Origin: Riemerella columbina DSM 16469
GTDB lineage: Bacteria; Bacteroidota; Bacteroidia; Flavobacteriales; Weeksellaceae
Direction: 5' to 3'
NCBI RefSeq assembly: GCF_000374405.1
Contig: NZ_KB894218.1
Span: 1,683-65,682, forward strand
DNA: 64,000 nt
Position 1 is the stretch's first letter; each line of letters begins with the position of its first letter. Below, piece by piece: positions 7,719 to 17,562 of the stretch. Under the pieces are notes generated by a model. The model was not told the DNA's origin. It saw only the letters and a list, made by a program, of their open reading frames with translations, and did no database searches. The position numbers were made by a program, and so were the translations under genes.

Positions 7719-10700
7719 TTACGCAGGAATTTCTCCTTTATATAAGAAGGATACAATTTCCTTATTAATTTTATCTACCATTTCACTAAATAGATAGAAA
7801 GATTCTTGTTTATAAATCACCAATGGATCTTTCTGCTCGTATACTGCCCCTTGTGAAGAACGGCGTAAGTCGTCCATTTCTCTAAGGTGCAGTTTCCAGT
7901 TTTCATCAATAATCGACAGTGAAATATTCTTTTCAAAATCGTTGATGAGGCTTTCGCACTTGGTGTTATATGCTTCTTCTAAGTTAGCTAAAATCGTCAT
8001 CGTTTTAGTACCATCGCTGAATGGGACTTGTATCATTTTAAACATATTACCTTGGTTTTGGTATACATTTTCAATGATAGGGAAGGATTTTTCTTTTAAT
8101 AAATTCAACTTCATAGCGTAGTCTTCCTCTGCTTTTTTGAAAACGATATTCGTCAATTCCTCTACCGATTTATTTTTAAACTCAGTTTCGGATACTGGCG
8201 CTTCCATAGTAAAGTATTTGATGATTTCAAACTCAAAGTCCTTGTAGTTATTGTCCATTTTCGTTTTGCTCACGATAGAGTTGGCAACATCAAAAATCAT
8301 ATTGGTAATATCATACTTCAAGTGGTCGCCAAAGAGGGCATTTTTTCTTCTCTTATAAATAACATCTCTTTGTTTGTTCATTACATCATCGTATTCAAGA
8401 AGTCTCTTACGAATACCGAAGTTGTTTTCTTCCACTTTGCGTTGCGCTCTTTCGATAGATTTCGTAATCATAGAGTGCTGAATCACTTCGCCATCTTTAT
8501 GACCGAGTTTGTCCATCATTTTAGCAATTCTTTCAGAACCGAATAGACGCATTAAGTTATCTTCTAAAGAGACATAAAACTGCGAGCTACCTGGGTCACC
8601 TTGTCGTCCCGCTCTACCTCTCAACTGTCTATCTACACGACGAGAATCGTGACGCTCTGTCCCGATAATGGCAAGGCCGCCGGAATCTTTTACCTCTTTA
8701 CTTAATTTAATATCCGTACCTCGGCCTGCCATATTCGTCGCAATAGTAACCACGCCTGGCGCACCTGCTCCTGCCACAATTTCGGCTTCTTGCTTGTGCA
8801 TTTTAGCATTAAGGACTTGGTGTGGAATTTTTCTTAATTGAAGCGCTTTAGATAATAATTGAGAAATCTCAACAGAGGTTGTGCCTACCAATACAGGACG
8901 CCCTTGCGAAGTTAATTTTTCAATTTCTTCAATAACTGCGTTATATTTTTCACGGTTGGTTTTGTATACTAAATCATGCCTGTCGAATCTTTGGATAGGT
9001 CTATTGGTAGGGATTACTACCACATCTAGTTTATAAATTTCCCAGAACTCGCCTGCTTCTGTTTCAGCAGTACCCGTCATCCCCGCTAGTTTGTTGTACA
9101 TACGGAAATAGTTCTGCAAGGTAATGGTCGCAAAAGTTTGAGTTGCTGCCTCAATTTTTACATTTTCTTTGGCTTCTATGGCTTGGTGTAATCCGTCTGA
9201 ATAACGGCGCCCTTCCATAATACGCCCCGTTTGCTCATCTACAATTTTTACTTCGCCATCCATTACCACATATTCGTCGTCTTTTTCGAATAGGGTGTAG
9301 GCTTTTAATAATTGATTAAGCGTGTGGATACGCTCAGATTTTACCGCAAACTCACGGAAAAGTTCTTCTTTTAGTGCAAATTCTTCTTCCTTAGGTAAAT
9401 TTTTAGCCTCTAAGTCGGCAATCTCTGTTCCGATGTCTTGTAATACGAAGAAATTAGGGTCGGAGTTCCCTTGAGACATATATTCTACCCCTTTATCGGT
9501 AAGGTCGATTTGGTTATTTTTCTCATCAATTACGAAATAAAGGTCTTTATCTACCTTAGGCATTTCTCTGTTGTTATCCTGCATATACTGGGCTTCCACC
9601 TTTTGTAGCAAAGCTTTGTTCCCCGTTTCGGATAAAAACTTAATGAGTTGTCTGTTTTTAGGTAAACCTCTATACGCTTGTAATAATTTGAAGCCTCCTT
9701 CTTTGGTATTTCCTTGTGCAATTAATTTTTTAGCTTCGTGGAAAATACTAGATACGGTTTTCTTTTGGATACTTACAATTCTATCTACTGATGGTTTCAG
9801 CACATCAAACTCTTGTCTGTCGCCTTGTGGTACTGGTCCAGAAATGATTAATGGAGTTCTGGCATCATCAATTAATACCGAGTCCACCTCATCCACGATG
9901 GCATAGTTAAGTTCCCCTTGTACCATTTCTGACGGTGAATTTACCATATTATCTCTTAGGTAGTCAAAACCAAACTCGTTGTTGGTACCGTAGGTGATAT
10001 TCGATTGGTAGGCTTTTCTTCTCGCGTCGGAATTCGGTTGGTGATTGTCGATACAGTCGATAGAAAGTCCGTGGAATTCATATAAAGGGCCCATCCAAGC
10101 AGAGTCTCTTCGTGCCAAATAGTCGTTTACGGTAACCACATGCACACCACGCCCAGGTAAGGCGTTAAGGTAAATTGGAAGTGTTCCCACTAAAGTTTTA
10201 CCTTCCCCTGTTGCCATCTCTGCAATTTTACCACTATGGAGTACCACACCACCGATGAACTGTACATCGTAATGTACCATATCCCATTCTACCTTAGTTC
10301 CTGCGGCATCCCAATGGTTTAGCCAAACGGCTTCATCGCCTTCAATCACTACGAAATCTTTCGTTTGTGCAAGTTCTCTATCTCTATCGTTGGCTTTTAC
10401 TCTAATTTCCCCATTTTGAGCCCATCTTCTAGCGGTTTCTTTTACCACAGAAAAGGCTTGAGGTAGGATATCTGCCAATACTTTTTCTTCAATTTCGTAC
10501 GCTTCTTTTTTTAGGTCTTCCACTTTGGTGTAGAGTTCTTCTTTCTCGTCTACATTGGTAGTGGTTTTTATTTTTTCTTTTACCTCTTCTATTTGTGTAG
10601 TTACTTTAGAACTAGCGTCTTTTATTTTATCTTGAAATTCTACGGTTTTCTGTCTCAGTTCATCGTCAGAAAGTTTTCCTATTTCAGGTTCGGCAGCTTT

Positions 10701-10790
10701 TATTTTTGCTACTACTTTTTTTACCTCTTTTAGGTCTTTTTCATTTTTATTTCCGAGGAATCCTTTCAGTATCGTGTTTAAAAAACTCAT
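7719..10790 (-). CDS. secA: Protein translocase subunit SecA
   Basis: The ATPase that pushes unfolded preproteins through SecYEG. The 1023-aa protein has DEAD motor 1 with Walker A MATGEGKT at 192-199 and Walker B DEVD at 300-303, the preprotein-crosslinking region, motor 2 ([39 protein letters not shown]), and helical scaffold and wing domains. An inserted, charged coiled-coil stretch near residues 55-105 and a linker at about 340-415 make it longer than E. coli SecA, as in other Bacteroidota. It ends LYKGEIPA without the C-terminal zinc-binding CxCxSGxxxxxCH tail, so SecB/lipid binding through that tail is lacking. Flanked by its own terminator. Confidence 0.98.
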   Translation of the reverse strand: MSFLNTILKGFLGNKNEKDLKEVKKVVAKIKAAEPEIGKLSDDELRQKTVEFQDKIKDASSKVTTQIEEVKEKIKTTTNVDEKEELYTKVEDLKKEAYEIEEKVLADILPQAFSVVKETARRWAQNGEIRVKANDRDRELAQTKDFVVIEGDEAVWLNHWDAAGTKVEWDMVHYDVQFIGGVVLHSGKIAEMATGEGKTLVGTLPIYLNALPGRGVHVVTVNDYLARRDSAWMGPLYEFHGLSIDCIDNHQPNSDARRKAYQSNITYGTNNEFGFDYLRDNMVNSPSEMVQGELNYAIVDEVDSVLIDDARTPLIISGPVPQGDRQEFDVLKPSVDRIVSIQKKTVSSIFHEAKKLIAQGNTKEGGFKLLQAYRGLPKNRQLIKFLSETGNKALLQKVEAQYMQDNNREMPKVDKDLYFVIDEKNNQIDLTDKGVEYMSQGNSDPNFFVLQDIGTEIADLEAKNLPKEEEFALKEELFREFAVKSERIHTLNQLLKAYTLFEKDDEYVVMDGEVKIVDEQTGRIMEGRRYSDGLHQAIEAKENVKIEAATQTFATITLQNYFRMYNKLAGMTGTAETEAGEFWEIYKLDVVVIPTNRPIQRFDRHDLVYKTNREKYNAVIEEIEKLTSQGRPVLVGTTSVEISQLLSKALQLRKIPHQVLNAKMHKQEAEIVAGAGAPGVVTIATNMAGRGTDIKLSKEVKDSGGLAIIGTERHDSRRVDRQLRGRAGRQGDPGSSQFYVSLEDNLMRLFGSERIAKMMDKLGHKDGEVIQHSMITKSIERAQRKVEENNFGIRKRLLEYDDVMNKQRDVIYKRRKNALFGDHLKYDITNMIFDVANSIVSKTKMDNNYKDFEFEIIKYFTMEAPVSETEFKNKSVEELTNIVFKKAEEDYAMKLNLLKEKSFPIIENVYQNQGNMFKMIQVPFSDGTKTMTILANLEEAYNTKCESLINDFEKNISLSIIDENWKLHLREMDDLRRSSQGAVYEQKDPLVIYKQESFYLFSEMVDKINKEIVSFLYKGEIPA

Positions 10791-10833
10791 AATGATTAGT
10801 TAGTTTTGCCCAATGGGCAGTAAGTATTAATGT

Positions 10834-10864
10834 TAAAAAAAGGCTACAGCGAAGTGCCATAGCC
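10834..10864 (-). terminator. Terminator of the DUF2795 gene
   Basis: Minus strand GGCTATGGC pairs with GCTGTAGCC (two G-U pairs) around ACTTC, followed by seven T. It separates the small DUF2795 gene from secA. Confidence 0.88.
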
Positions 10865-10876
10865 CATCGCTGTTGT

Positions 10877-11098
10877 TTAGTATTCGTCTTCGTTCCAAAG
10901 GAAGTCTTCATCGGTAGGATAGTCGCTCCATACCTCTTCTATACTCTCGTAGATTTCGCCTTCATCTTCTATCGCTTGGAGGTTTTCAACTACCTCCATT
11001 GGAGCTCCAGTTCTGATAGCGTAATCTATCAATTCTGCCTTTGTCATCGGCCAAGGGGCATCACTAAGATAAGATGCTAATTCTAATGTCCAATACAT
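10877..11098 (-). CDS. DUF2795 domain-containing small protein
   Basis: A 73-aa acidic protein of the DUF2795 family, function unknown. The segment YLSDAPWPMTKAELIDYAI shows the family pattern: a proline-tryptophan turn and a helix leading to a second helix with LQAIEDEG. The C-terminus is strongly acidic and rich in aromatic residues (SDYPTDEDFLWNEDEY). It is a free-standing gene with its own promoter box at 11116-11123 and a terminator, so it is probably expressed constitutively. Adjacency to secA is common in relatives, but I infer no functional link from it. Confidence 0.85.
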   Translation of the reverse strand: MYWTLELASYLSDAPWPMTKAELIDYAIRTGAPMEVVENLQAIEDEGEIYESIEEVWSDYPTDEDFLWNEDEY

Positions 11099-11115
11099 AT
11101 ATATTCAATTTTTTG

Positions 11116-11123
11116 CAAAAATA
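11116..11123 (-). promoter_or_regulatory. Bacteroidota -7 promoter box
   Basis: TATTTTTG on the minus strand, 17 nt before the ATG of the DUF2795 gene; exact TAnnTTTG. Confidence 0.65.
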
Positions 11124-11142
11124 AAAAATTAAGTGATAATTT

Positions 11143-12192
11143 TCACTTTTTATGGTGATTATTATCTTCATCCTTTCTCAAAAACCATTCCACAAACTTT
11201 TTTATGCCATTTTGGAAGTTCGTTTTTGGGGAATAGCCAATTAAAGTTTTGGCTTTTTGGATGTTGGCATTGGTTTTTTGCACATCACCTGGCTGCATTG
11301 GTTGCAGGTCTAGTATGGCTTTATTATCTAAAGCCTGTTCTATGGTAGAAACCATTTCCTTTAAAGTTACCACTTCGCTTTCACCAAGGTTAATGATTTC
11401 GTACACGCCACTATGGTGTTCCAAATAATGAATGGATTTTAAAATACCATCAATAATATCATCTATATAAGTATAATCTCTGGCAGTAGTCCCATCGCCG
11501 TAGAATGGGATAGGCTGGTTGTTACTGATAATTTTAGTGAATTTATGAATGGCTAAATCAGGGCGTTGTCTTGGACCATAGACGGTAAAAAATCGCAACT
11601 GAATCATATCGATATGGTAAAGATGATGATAGGTGTGTCCTAAAATTTCGCCACATTTTTTAGTTGCAGCATAAGGGGAAATCGGGCGGTCTACATTGTC
11701 TGTTTCGGAAAAAGGAATACTTTCATTATTGCCATATACACTTGAAGACGATGCACATACGAACTTTTTAATCTCTAATGCTTTACAAATTTCCCAAAGG
11801 TTTAGTGTGCCAAGAATATTTACCGCTTCATAGTCCAGTGGTCGCTCAATCGATGGACGCACCCCAGCCAAAGCGGCTAGATGAATCACCATATCGGGCT
11901 GATGGATTTTAAAAATTTGCTCTAAACCTTCTTTATCTCTGATGTCTTGATAATAAAGCTGATAGCGTTCAGACTTGGTCTGCTCTACCAGTTGCTGGAC
12001 ATCCGATGCTTTATCTTTAAATTCAAAATAGGGATCTTTTCCTAGAGATTCTAAAGTATTTTTGATTTTAATTTTATAATCATAAAAGTCATCAAAATTA
12101 TCAATATTAATGACAGAATGTCCGTTTTTTAATAAGGTTTCTACCAAATGAGAACCGATAAAGCCACTGCCTCCTGTTACGAAATAGGTCAT
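11143..12192 (-). CDS. NAD-dependent sugar epimerase, probably UDP-glucuronate 4-epimerase
   Basis: An extended short-chain dehydrogenase/reductase of 349 aa. The NAD loop TGGSGFIG is at residues 6-13, the catalytic serines lie in CASSSSVYG, and the YxxxK pair is Tyr174 and Lys178 (YAATK). The motifs ALAGVRPSIERP, SPYAATKKCGE and RFFTVYGPRQRPDLAIHKF match UDP-glucuronate 4-epimerases, which make UDP-galacturonate for capsule or LPS. Other UDP-hexose epimerase activities cannot be excluded. It is transcribed alone from a promoter at 12213-12220, divergent from the DUF2797 gene. Confidence 0.85.
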   Translation of the reverse strand: MTYFVTGGSGFIGSHLVETLLKNGHSVINIDNFDDFYDYKIKIKNTLESLGKDPYFEFKDKASDVQQLVEQTKSERYQLYYQDIRDKEGLEQIFKIHQPDMVIHLAALAGVRPSIERPLDYEAVNILGTLNLWEICKALEIKKFVCASSSSVYGNNESIPFSETDNVDRPISPYAATKKCGEILGHTYHHLYHIDMIQLRFFTVYGPRQRPDLAIHKFTKIISNNQPIPFYGDGTTARDYTYIDDIIDGILKSIHYLEHHSGVYEIINLGESEVVTLKEMVSTIEQALDNKAILDLQPMQPGDVQKTNANIQKAKTLIGYSPKTNFQNGIKKFVEWFLRKDEDNNHHKK

Positions 12193-12212
12193 AGTTTTTT
12201 GTATTGGAGGTA

Positions 12213-12220
12213 CAAAAGTA
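12213..12220 (-). promoter_or_regulatory. Bacteroidota -7 promoter box
   Basis: TACTTTTG on the minus strand, 20 nt before the epimerase ATG; exact TAnnTTTG. Confidence 0.6.
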
Positions 12221-12247
12221 AGGAAAAAACGATTAAATTTTAATTCT

Positions 12248-12255
12248 TATTTTTG
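12248..12255 (+). promoter_or_regulatory. Bacteroidota -7 promoter box
   Basis: TATTTTTG, exact TAnnTTTG, 15 nt before the ATG at 12271. An upstream TTG that could be taken as a start is the last triplet of this box, which argues that translation begins at 12271. Confidence 0.65.
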
Positions 12256-12270
12256 AAGAAATTTTACACC

Positions 12271-13062
12271 ATGAAGTTTCAGGGACAAATCAGAAAAATG
12301 AGTGCTCAGTTTGGTGAGCCTATTCAATATTACCTCAATCTATCCCACGATTTGCTACATATGAATGCGTTATTTGGGCGAAGTATTACCTTTACACATA
12401 TGGGATATCAATGTGTCAATTGTGGTAGCGACGAGCCTATTTTCCAGATGGGATTTTGTAAAAAGTGCTTTTTTGAAAGTCCTTATGCCAGTGAAACCAT
12501 TTTAAAACCAGAACTTTCTAAAGCACATTTGGGGATAGAAGAACGGGATTTAGAAGTGGAACAACAGATACAGTTGCAACCGCATATCGTTTACCTCGCA
12601 TATACTGGCGATGTAAAAGTGGGCGTTACCCGTGAAGCACAAGTGCCTACCCGATGGATAGACCAAGGTGCTACGCAAGCCCTACCAATTGCCAGAACTG
12701 AAAACCGCTACGAAGCGGGCGTGATAGAAGTCGCACTAAAAAACCACCTTTCTGATAAAACCAATTGGCGAAAAATGCTAAATGATGAAACCAATTCTTC
12801 TGTGGATTTATTGCAGGTACGAGATGAGGTGGCACACTATATTCCTTCTGAAAGCCAGAAATTTATCATCCATGAGGATAAAATCAACCTTCATTTTCCT
12901 TACCAAGCACCCGATAAAATCACTTCGGTTAATCTATCCAAACAGCCTGAAATTAAAGGGATTCTGAAAGGAATTAAAGGACAATATCTCGCTTTTGAAA
13001 CGGGGCAAGTTATGAATATGCGTTCCCATGAAGGTTATGTAGTAGCGTTGGATATCATTTAG
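12271..13062 (+). CDS. DUF2797 domain-containing protein
   Basis: A 263-aa soluble protein of the DUF2797 family, function unknown. Near residues 48-67 a four-cysteine cluster (CVNCGSDEP, then GFCKKC) looks like a zinc knuckle. The middle contains YLAYTGDVKVGVTR and a basic motif PTRWIDQGATQALPIA, both well conserved in the family. The start at 12271 follows a promoter box. It ends 27 bp before the AsmA-like gene, with no promoter box or terminator between, so the two are probably cotranscribed. Confidence 0.8.
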   Translation: MKFQGQIRKMSAQFGEPIQYYLNLSHDLLHMNALFGRSITFTHMGYQCVNCGSDEPIFQMGFCKKCFFESPYASETILKPELSKAHLGIEERDLEVEQQIQLQPHIVYLAYTGDVKVGVTREAQVPTRWIDQGATQALPIARTENRYEAGVIEVALKNHLSDKTNWRKMLNDETNSSVDLLQVRDEVAHYIPSESQKFIIHEDKINLHFPYQAPDKITSVNLSKQPEIKGILKGIKGQYLAFETGQVMNMRSHEGYVVALDII

Positions 13063-13089
13063 GTATGATATTTGCCACTGAGGATTCCT

Positions 13090-15567
13090 ATGATAAAGAC
13101 TATGAAACATAAATCTTTAAAACTAATTTTAATTGTGGTAGCAAGTCTGATAGGACTTGTCGCATTACTCAATATCGGCTTTAACCTTTGGCTTAAATAC
13201 GGCTTACCTGACTATATCAAGAAAAATACCGACTATGTCGTCCATTATCAAGGGCTCAATGTTAATGTATTGACGGGGAATATTACGGCTGATAGTCTTA
13301 CCATTAAAACCACCACTCAGAACAACGAAAAACTTCGGTTAGAGGGTAGTATTGGTGAACTCCAAATTTCTAGGCTAGGACTTTACGACGCCCTCGCTTC
13401 TAATAAAATTAGCCTAAGCCAGCTGCAATTGGCGCGTCCTCAACTGAATATTCAACTGCCTAAACCTAAACCCAATACACCTTCGGAGCCATGGCGATGG
13501 CATCTGGGGCATATGGTGGTCAAGGATGCTGACCTCAATATTGTAAAGCATAATCAACAACCTTTACTTACGACCAAAGCCTTGAATATTGATATCAATA
13601 ACCTTAAAACTGAAAAAGACCATTCTAAAAAATTACCGTTTTCTTTTGACGACTACCACCTTAGCGGAAAAGCCATTGATTTTCAACCTGATGAAGTCTA
13701 TCATTTTAGTGCCGATAGTTTTATAAAAGATGATGCGGACGACCTTCATATTCAAAACTTTAAATTAAAACCACTCATTACTTATGCTGAGTTTATCAAA
13801 CGATTTCCTAATAAAAGAAACCTTTTTGATGTAGAGGCAAAGAAACTGACCTTTAGAACCCTAAAACTTAAAAACGAAAAATTAAGTTTAGAGCATGTGC
13901 GTTTTACAGAACCTTTTGTAAAAATCCATACCACCAATGCTAAACCAGAAAAAAAAGAACAAAGTTTTACCTATGAGGTAGAATTAGATAAGGTGAGTAT
14001 AGACCGCGGTCAACTAGAGATTTTGAAGCCTAATAACAAGCCATTATTCACGACGAAGCAGCTGGATATGCAGGTGAGTAAAATTTATATGAACGAAGCT
14101 TCTGCAAAAGGGAATATTCCGTTCAACTATGAAACCTTTAATATCAATGCCCAATCGCTAGCGTATTATGCGCCGACCCAACGCTTTTCGGTAAAATCAT
14201 TTTTAGCAGATTCTAAGAATGTAAATTTAAAACAACTTTCGGTAAAACCTACAGGCACAAGTCCAACTCAACCCAACCTTGATATTGATGTAGACCGCTT
14301 GGATATCAAAGTCAACCGATGGAATTTTGTGAATAATAAACTAAAATTAGACATCAAACATATTCTAGCTAATCGTTTAGATGCGGATATTAAAGCACCT
14401 AAAAAAGCACAGGATAAAGATTTGAATTTTAAAGGGATAGCCTTTCCGCTTAAAGTAGGAAAAATGGCAGTAAACCAAGCCAATATTAAATTTGAAAAAA
14501 ATAACCAGCCGTTGGATATTCGCCAGTTGGCGTTTAGTGTAAATGATGTAGAGCTCAACGAAAATACTTTAAAACATAACCTTCCCGTAAAGGTAGGGGC
14601 ATTTAAAATGGATTTAAAATCGATAGATTATAGACCCAGCCGTTTTTATCGTTTGAGAACCCAACAGATTTCTATGGACAATCGTAGTCTTTCGGTTAAC
14701 CAATTGACCTTTAAACCTACTGTTTCTCGCAGTCAGTTTATCCGAATGATTCCCGTAGAAGAAGACCTCTACGATGTTTCGGTGAAGCAAATTACCGCAA
14801 ATGGCGATTGGAATTTATTGACTACGGCACAGCCTTACATTAATGCCAATCAAGTGGTCATTAACCAAATTGATACGAATATTTTTCGCAGCACCATCCC
14901 CAAAGATGATACGAGTAAACGGGATTTCTATGCCACGAAATTAAGAAAGATTAAAATTCCCCTTTACATCAAACAAACTTTGATTAAAAATGCGACATTG
15001 ATGTATGAAGAAGATACTGAAACCAGCAATGGAGCAGGGAAACTCGCGTTTGACCAATTTAATGCCACCATCCAGCATATTAATTCTAGAAAAATGAAAG
15101 GGAAACCCGCTACCGTTATGGCAGAGGTCAATACTCGATTTATGAATGCTTCACCGCTTTATGCCCAATGGCGATTTGATGTACTGAACCGTCAAGATGC
15201 CTTTAATATTCGTGGCTATCTTTCTAATTTACCAGCAGATCGTATTAATCCGTTTTTAATTCCTTATCTAAAGATAAAGGCAGAAGGCAGTATAGAGCGT
15301 TTGGATTTTAATTTTAATGGCAATACTTACGCTCAAACGGGTACAATGAAGATGAAACACCGCGATCTAAAAATTGCCTTTGTAGATGAACAAGGCAAAG
15401 AGAAGCATAAATTACTCAGCGGGATTATTAATTTAGTTGTATCCAATGATTCTAAACCATATCCCGAAACCGTAGAGATTGGTACTGTGGAGCGAGAGCC
15501 AGATAAATCCTTTTTCAACTTCTTTTGGAAAGGGCTACAAGCGGGGCTTAAAAAGATTTTAATATAA
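13090..15567 (+). CDS. AsmA/DUF748-like large envelope protein
   Basis: An 825-aa protein with a single N-terminal membrane helix (about residues 11-33) followed by a long beta-rich region of repeating units such as KLTFRTLKLKNEKLSLEHV and LAFSVNDVELNENTLKHNLP. This is the pattern of AsmA/DUF748 proteins, which are anchored in the inner membrane with a repetitive periplasmic groove and are thought to move lipids or limit outer-membrane assembly. No catalytic motif is visible. ATGs at 13090 and 13102 are both possible; an earlier TTG is less likely. It converges on tsaB with only 4 bp between the stops. Function is inferred from architecture alone. Confidence 0.7.
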   Translation: MIKTMKHKSLKLILIVVASLIGLVALLNIGFNLWLKYGLPDYIKKNTDYVVHYQGLNVNVLTGNITADSLTIKTTTQNNEKLRLEGSIGELQISRLGLYDALASNKISLSQLQLARPQLNIQLPKPKPNTPSEPWRWHLGHMVVKDADLNIVKHNQQPLLTTKALNIDINNLKTEKDHSKKLPFSFDDYHLSGKAIDFQPDEVYHFSADSFIKDDADDLHIQNFKLKPLITYAEFIKRFPNKRNLFDVEAKKLTFRTLKLKNEKLSLEHVRFTEPFVKIHTTNAKPEKKEQSFTYEVELDKVSIDRGQLEILKPNNKPLFTTKQLDMQVSKIYMNEASAKGNIPFNYETFNINAQSLAYYAPTQRFSVKSFLADSKNVNLKQLSVKPTGTSPTQPNLDIDVDRLDIKVNRWNFVNNKLKLDIKHILANRLDADIKAPKKAQDKDLNFKGIAFPLKVGKMAVNQANIKFEKNNQPLDIRQLAFSVNDVELNENTLKHNLPVKVGAFKMDLKSIDYRPSRFYRLRTQQISMDNRSLSVNQLTFKPTVSRSQFIRMIPVEEDLYDVSVKQITANGDWNLLTTAQPYINANQVVINQIDTNIFRSTIPKDDTSKRDFYATKLRKIKIPLYIKQTLIKNATLMYEEDTETSNGAGKLAFDQFNATIQHINSRKMKGKPATVMAEVNTRFMNASPLYAQWRFDVLNRQDAFNIRGYLSNLPADRINPFLIPYLKIKAEGSIERLDFNFNGNTYAQTGTMKMKHRDLKIAFVDEQGKEKHKLLSGIINLVVSNDSKPYPETVEIGTVEREPDKSFFNFFWKGLQAGLKKILI

Positions 15568-15571
15568 CCAT

Positions 15572-16243
15572 CTATCTTTTTCGTTTAACTCCTTGAAAGG
15601 CTTTGAGGTAAAACGGTTCGAAATAAGCAATATCTTCAAACTGCTGATTTTTAAATCGCTCTAACGCTGGTTTGATAAGGTGTTCCGCTGATGGAAATAT
15701 ATGAGGCTCAAAAGTAGCGTTTGGGAGTTTCAAAATATCTTGTGCTTTCTTTGCCCCATCGCCTACGAAAACTATGGTGTGGTCTTTTAATTCCTGAAAA
15801 GAAGTGTCGTCTAAAATTTTAGCTTCGGTTTCGGTCTGGTGTTTTCCAGTTTTGCCATCGTAAATTCTGGTATAGACTTCCATTCTTCGGGCATCCACCA
15901 TAGGAATAATGTAATCAAACCCTTTATCAATGAAAGGCGCTACCATAGTATCTAATGAATTGATAGCGATTAAGGGAATATCTAACCCATAGCAAAAGCC
16001 TTTTGCAGAAGCTGCACCAATCCTTAGTCCTGTATAAGAGCCAGGTCCCATGCCCAAAGAGACGGCATCAATGGATTTAAGTGTGAGTTCGGCGCCTTCC
16101 AAAGCCCATTCTATAAAAGTATGTAGGCTTTCACTTTGTTTATAATTTTCTGAGGCTTCCTCGCAAAGACAGAGTAAATTCTCATCTTGAGAAATCGCTA
16201 CTGAGCAGTTTTTTGATGAAGTTTCTAAATGAAGTATCGTCAC
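15572..16243 (-). CDS. tsaB: tRNA threonylcarbamoyladenosine biosynthesis protein TsaB
   Basis: A 223-aa ASKHA-fold protein needed with TsaC, TsaD and TsaE to make t6A37 in ANN-decoding tRNAs. It acts as the inactive partner of TsaD. The N-terminal LHLETSSKNCSVAIS strand, the GMGPGSYTGLRIG motif (around 66-78) and AKGFCYGLDIPLIAINSLD are diagnostic. Length is normal for TsaB and too short for TsaD. It follows the membrane-protein gene by 11 bp on the same strand, so the two probably share a transcript. Confidence 0.95.
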   Translation of the reverse strand: MTILHLETSSKNCSVAISQDENLLCLCEEASENYKQSESLHTFIEWALEGAELTLKSIDAVSLGMGPGSYTGLRIGAASAKGFCYGLDIPLIAINSLDTMVAPFIDKGFDYIIPMVDARRMEVYTRIYDGKTGKHQTETEAKILDDTSFQELKDHTIVFVGDGAKKAQDILKLPNATFEPHIFPSAEHLIKPALERFKNQQFEDIAYFEPFYLKAFQGVKRKR

Positions 16244-16254
16244 GATGGTTTATT

Positions 16255-17511
16255 TTATTGGTAGTAAAGATAAAGAAATTCAAAGAATTCCCCCATTCTG
16301 TACAGATTATTTGATACGATATACACAAATAGTAATGAAAAACACACCAACAGTCCATGCTGAATTTGAGGTGTTTTATGATAGGCCTGATACAGCCAAC
16401 CTAGCATTAGAGGGACAATAAAGATAAAATGTCCACCATAGATATACGCCGTATGCAGCCCAAATTTTAAAACGGTGTGAATAAAAACATCGACTAAAAA
16501 AGAGATCATTAGCACTTGTACGAGCCTATTTTTAAAATTAATGATATAACTCCATACCACTAAAATGAATACTAGACCCATAACCATATAATGGAACATA
16601 GAGGTAAAAGTGGTCATTAAAATGGCTTTGTGTCCCAGTGGATGATGGACGACAAAGAAACTTGGGAATACCATATTGCTACCCCAAAACCAAGAGTACA
16701 CCATATCCCACCAAGGGGCATCTTGCGCTTGAGAAAATTTTTCCAGTTGTGTTCCTGATTTTTCCAAAAATGAAGAAACATCAAAGCCAATTCGCCATAG
16801 CCAAAGTAGTACAAATAGGGTTAAAGACGCCCCTACTTTCATTAAGGTGTTTAATGCTTTCTTCCAATTTTTATAAATTCCTTTTTCAAAAACTACGGGA
16901 ATATATACTTTGATGAGGTTGGTAATCGTTATCCCGCCGATTAAGATGCCACCTATAGATAAGGTGCTAAACGCCAGCGGTTGGTTATATTTCAATTTTA
17001 ATGCAGCATAATAATTAAACCACAATAGAAACAGCATAGAATAAGGATAAGTTTCTGGCGTAAAGGATAGCAAAATACAGGTGCTAAAACATCCAAAAAG
17101 CAAGGATAAAACAAAACTAATACCTTTAGGAAGAGAAATAATAACTTTTAAATATTTATAAACTTGGACGATACTTAAGCTAATCGCCAATGTACTTAAA
17201 AGCGCCAATATAGTTCTAAAAGTAGCATCTTTCTGTCCAGAAGACCCCCAAAATGCCAGTGCGCGAATGCCATCAAATAAATATTGTGAAAATGGATGTT
17301 TTTCGTAACTGCCACCCGTCATAACCACTGCGCGATTATCAAAACTGAAATAGGCATCCCAAGCGATACGGTCATTAAAGATAATAGTAAAGCTCTGTGC
17401 ATTTATGAGTGCCATTAGACCATAGCCTATAAATAATAATAGGAATAGAATCCACTCATCCCATAGACTAGGAAATAGATGCTTAAAACCTTTAATAATC
17501 GTTGACTTCAC
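16255..17511 (-). CDS. Polytopic membrane protein, DUF6080/GT-C-like
   Basis: A roughly 418-aa integral membrane protein with about ten hydrophobic helices. The first periplasmic loop holds an acidic motif (NDRIAWDAYFSFDN), followed by GGSYEKHPFSQYLFD, resembling the layout of GT-C glycosyltransferases that use a lipid-linked sugar. Similar flavobacterial proteins are grouped as DUF6080; this assignment is from memory. I place the start at GTG 17511, because the earlier TTG at 17529 lies inside a perfect promoter box. It precedes tsaB in the same transcript. The enzymatic role is unproven. Confidence 0.6.
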   Translation of the reverse strand: MKSTIIKGFKHLFPSLWDEWILFLLLFIGYGLMALINAQSFTIIFNDRIAWDAYFSFDNRAVVMTGGSYEKHPFSQYLFDGIRALAFWGSSGQKDATFRTILALLSTLAISLSIVQVYKYLKVIISLPKGISFVLSLLFGCFSTCILLSFTPETYPYSMLFLLWFNYYAALKLKYNQPLAFSTLSIGGILIGGITITNLIKVYIPVVFEKGIYKNWKKALNTLMKVGASLTLFVLLWLWRIGFDVSSFLEKSGTQLEKFSQAQDAPWWDMVYSWFWGSNMVFPSFFVVHHPLGHKAILMTTFTSMFHYMVMGLVFILVVWSYIINFKNRLVQVLMISFLVDVFIHTVLKFGLHTAYIYGGHFIFIVPLMLGWLYQAYHKTPQIQHGLLVCFSLLFVYIVSNNLYRMGEFFEFLYLYYQ

Positions 17512-17526
17512 AGAGAAAAATTTCTG

Positions 17527-17534
17527 CAAAAATA
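17527..17534 (-). promoter_or_regulatory. Bacteroidota -7 promoter box
   Basis: TATTTTTG on the minus strand, exact TAnnTTTG, 15 nt upstream of the GTG start proposed for the membrane protein; it decides that start. Confidence 0.6.
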
Positions 17535-17562
17535 AGATTTTTGACTAATAAATAGATTTATT

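Noticed and set aside
8322-9906. Open frames on the plus strand within secA
   Set aside because: No domain, no promoter box and poor codon pattern; they mirror the conserved secA frame.
10807-10819. Small palindrome TGCCCAATGGGCA upstream of secA as an operator
   Set aside because: Only one copy was seen, with no matching site near another gene. It may matter, but nothing in the window supports it.
12241-12271. Translation of the DUF2797 gene from TTG 12253
   Set aside because: The TTG forms the end of an exact -7 promoter box, so it would not be transcribed; ATG 12271 is the better start.
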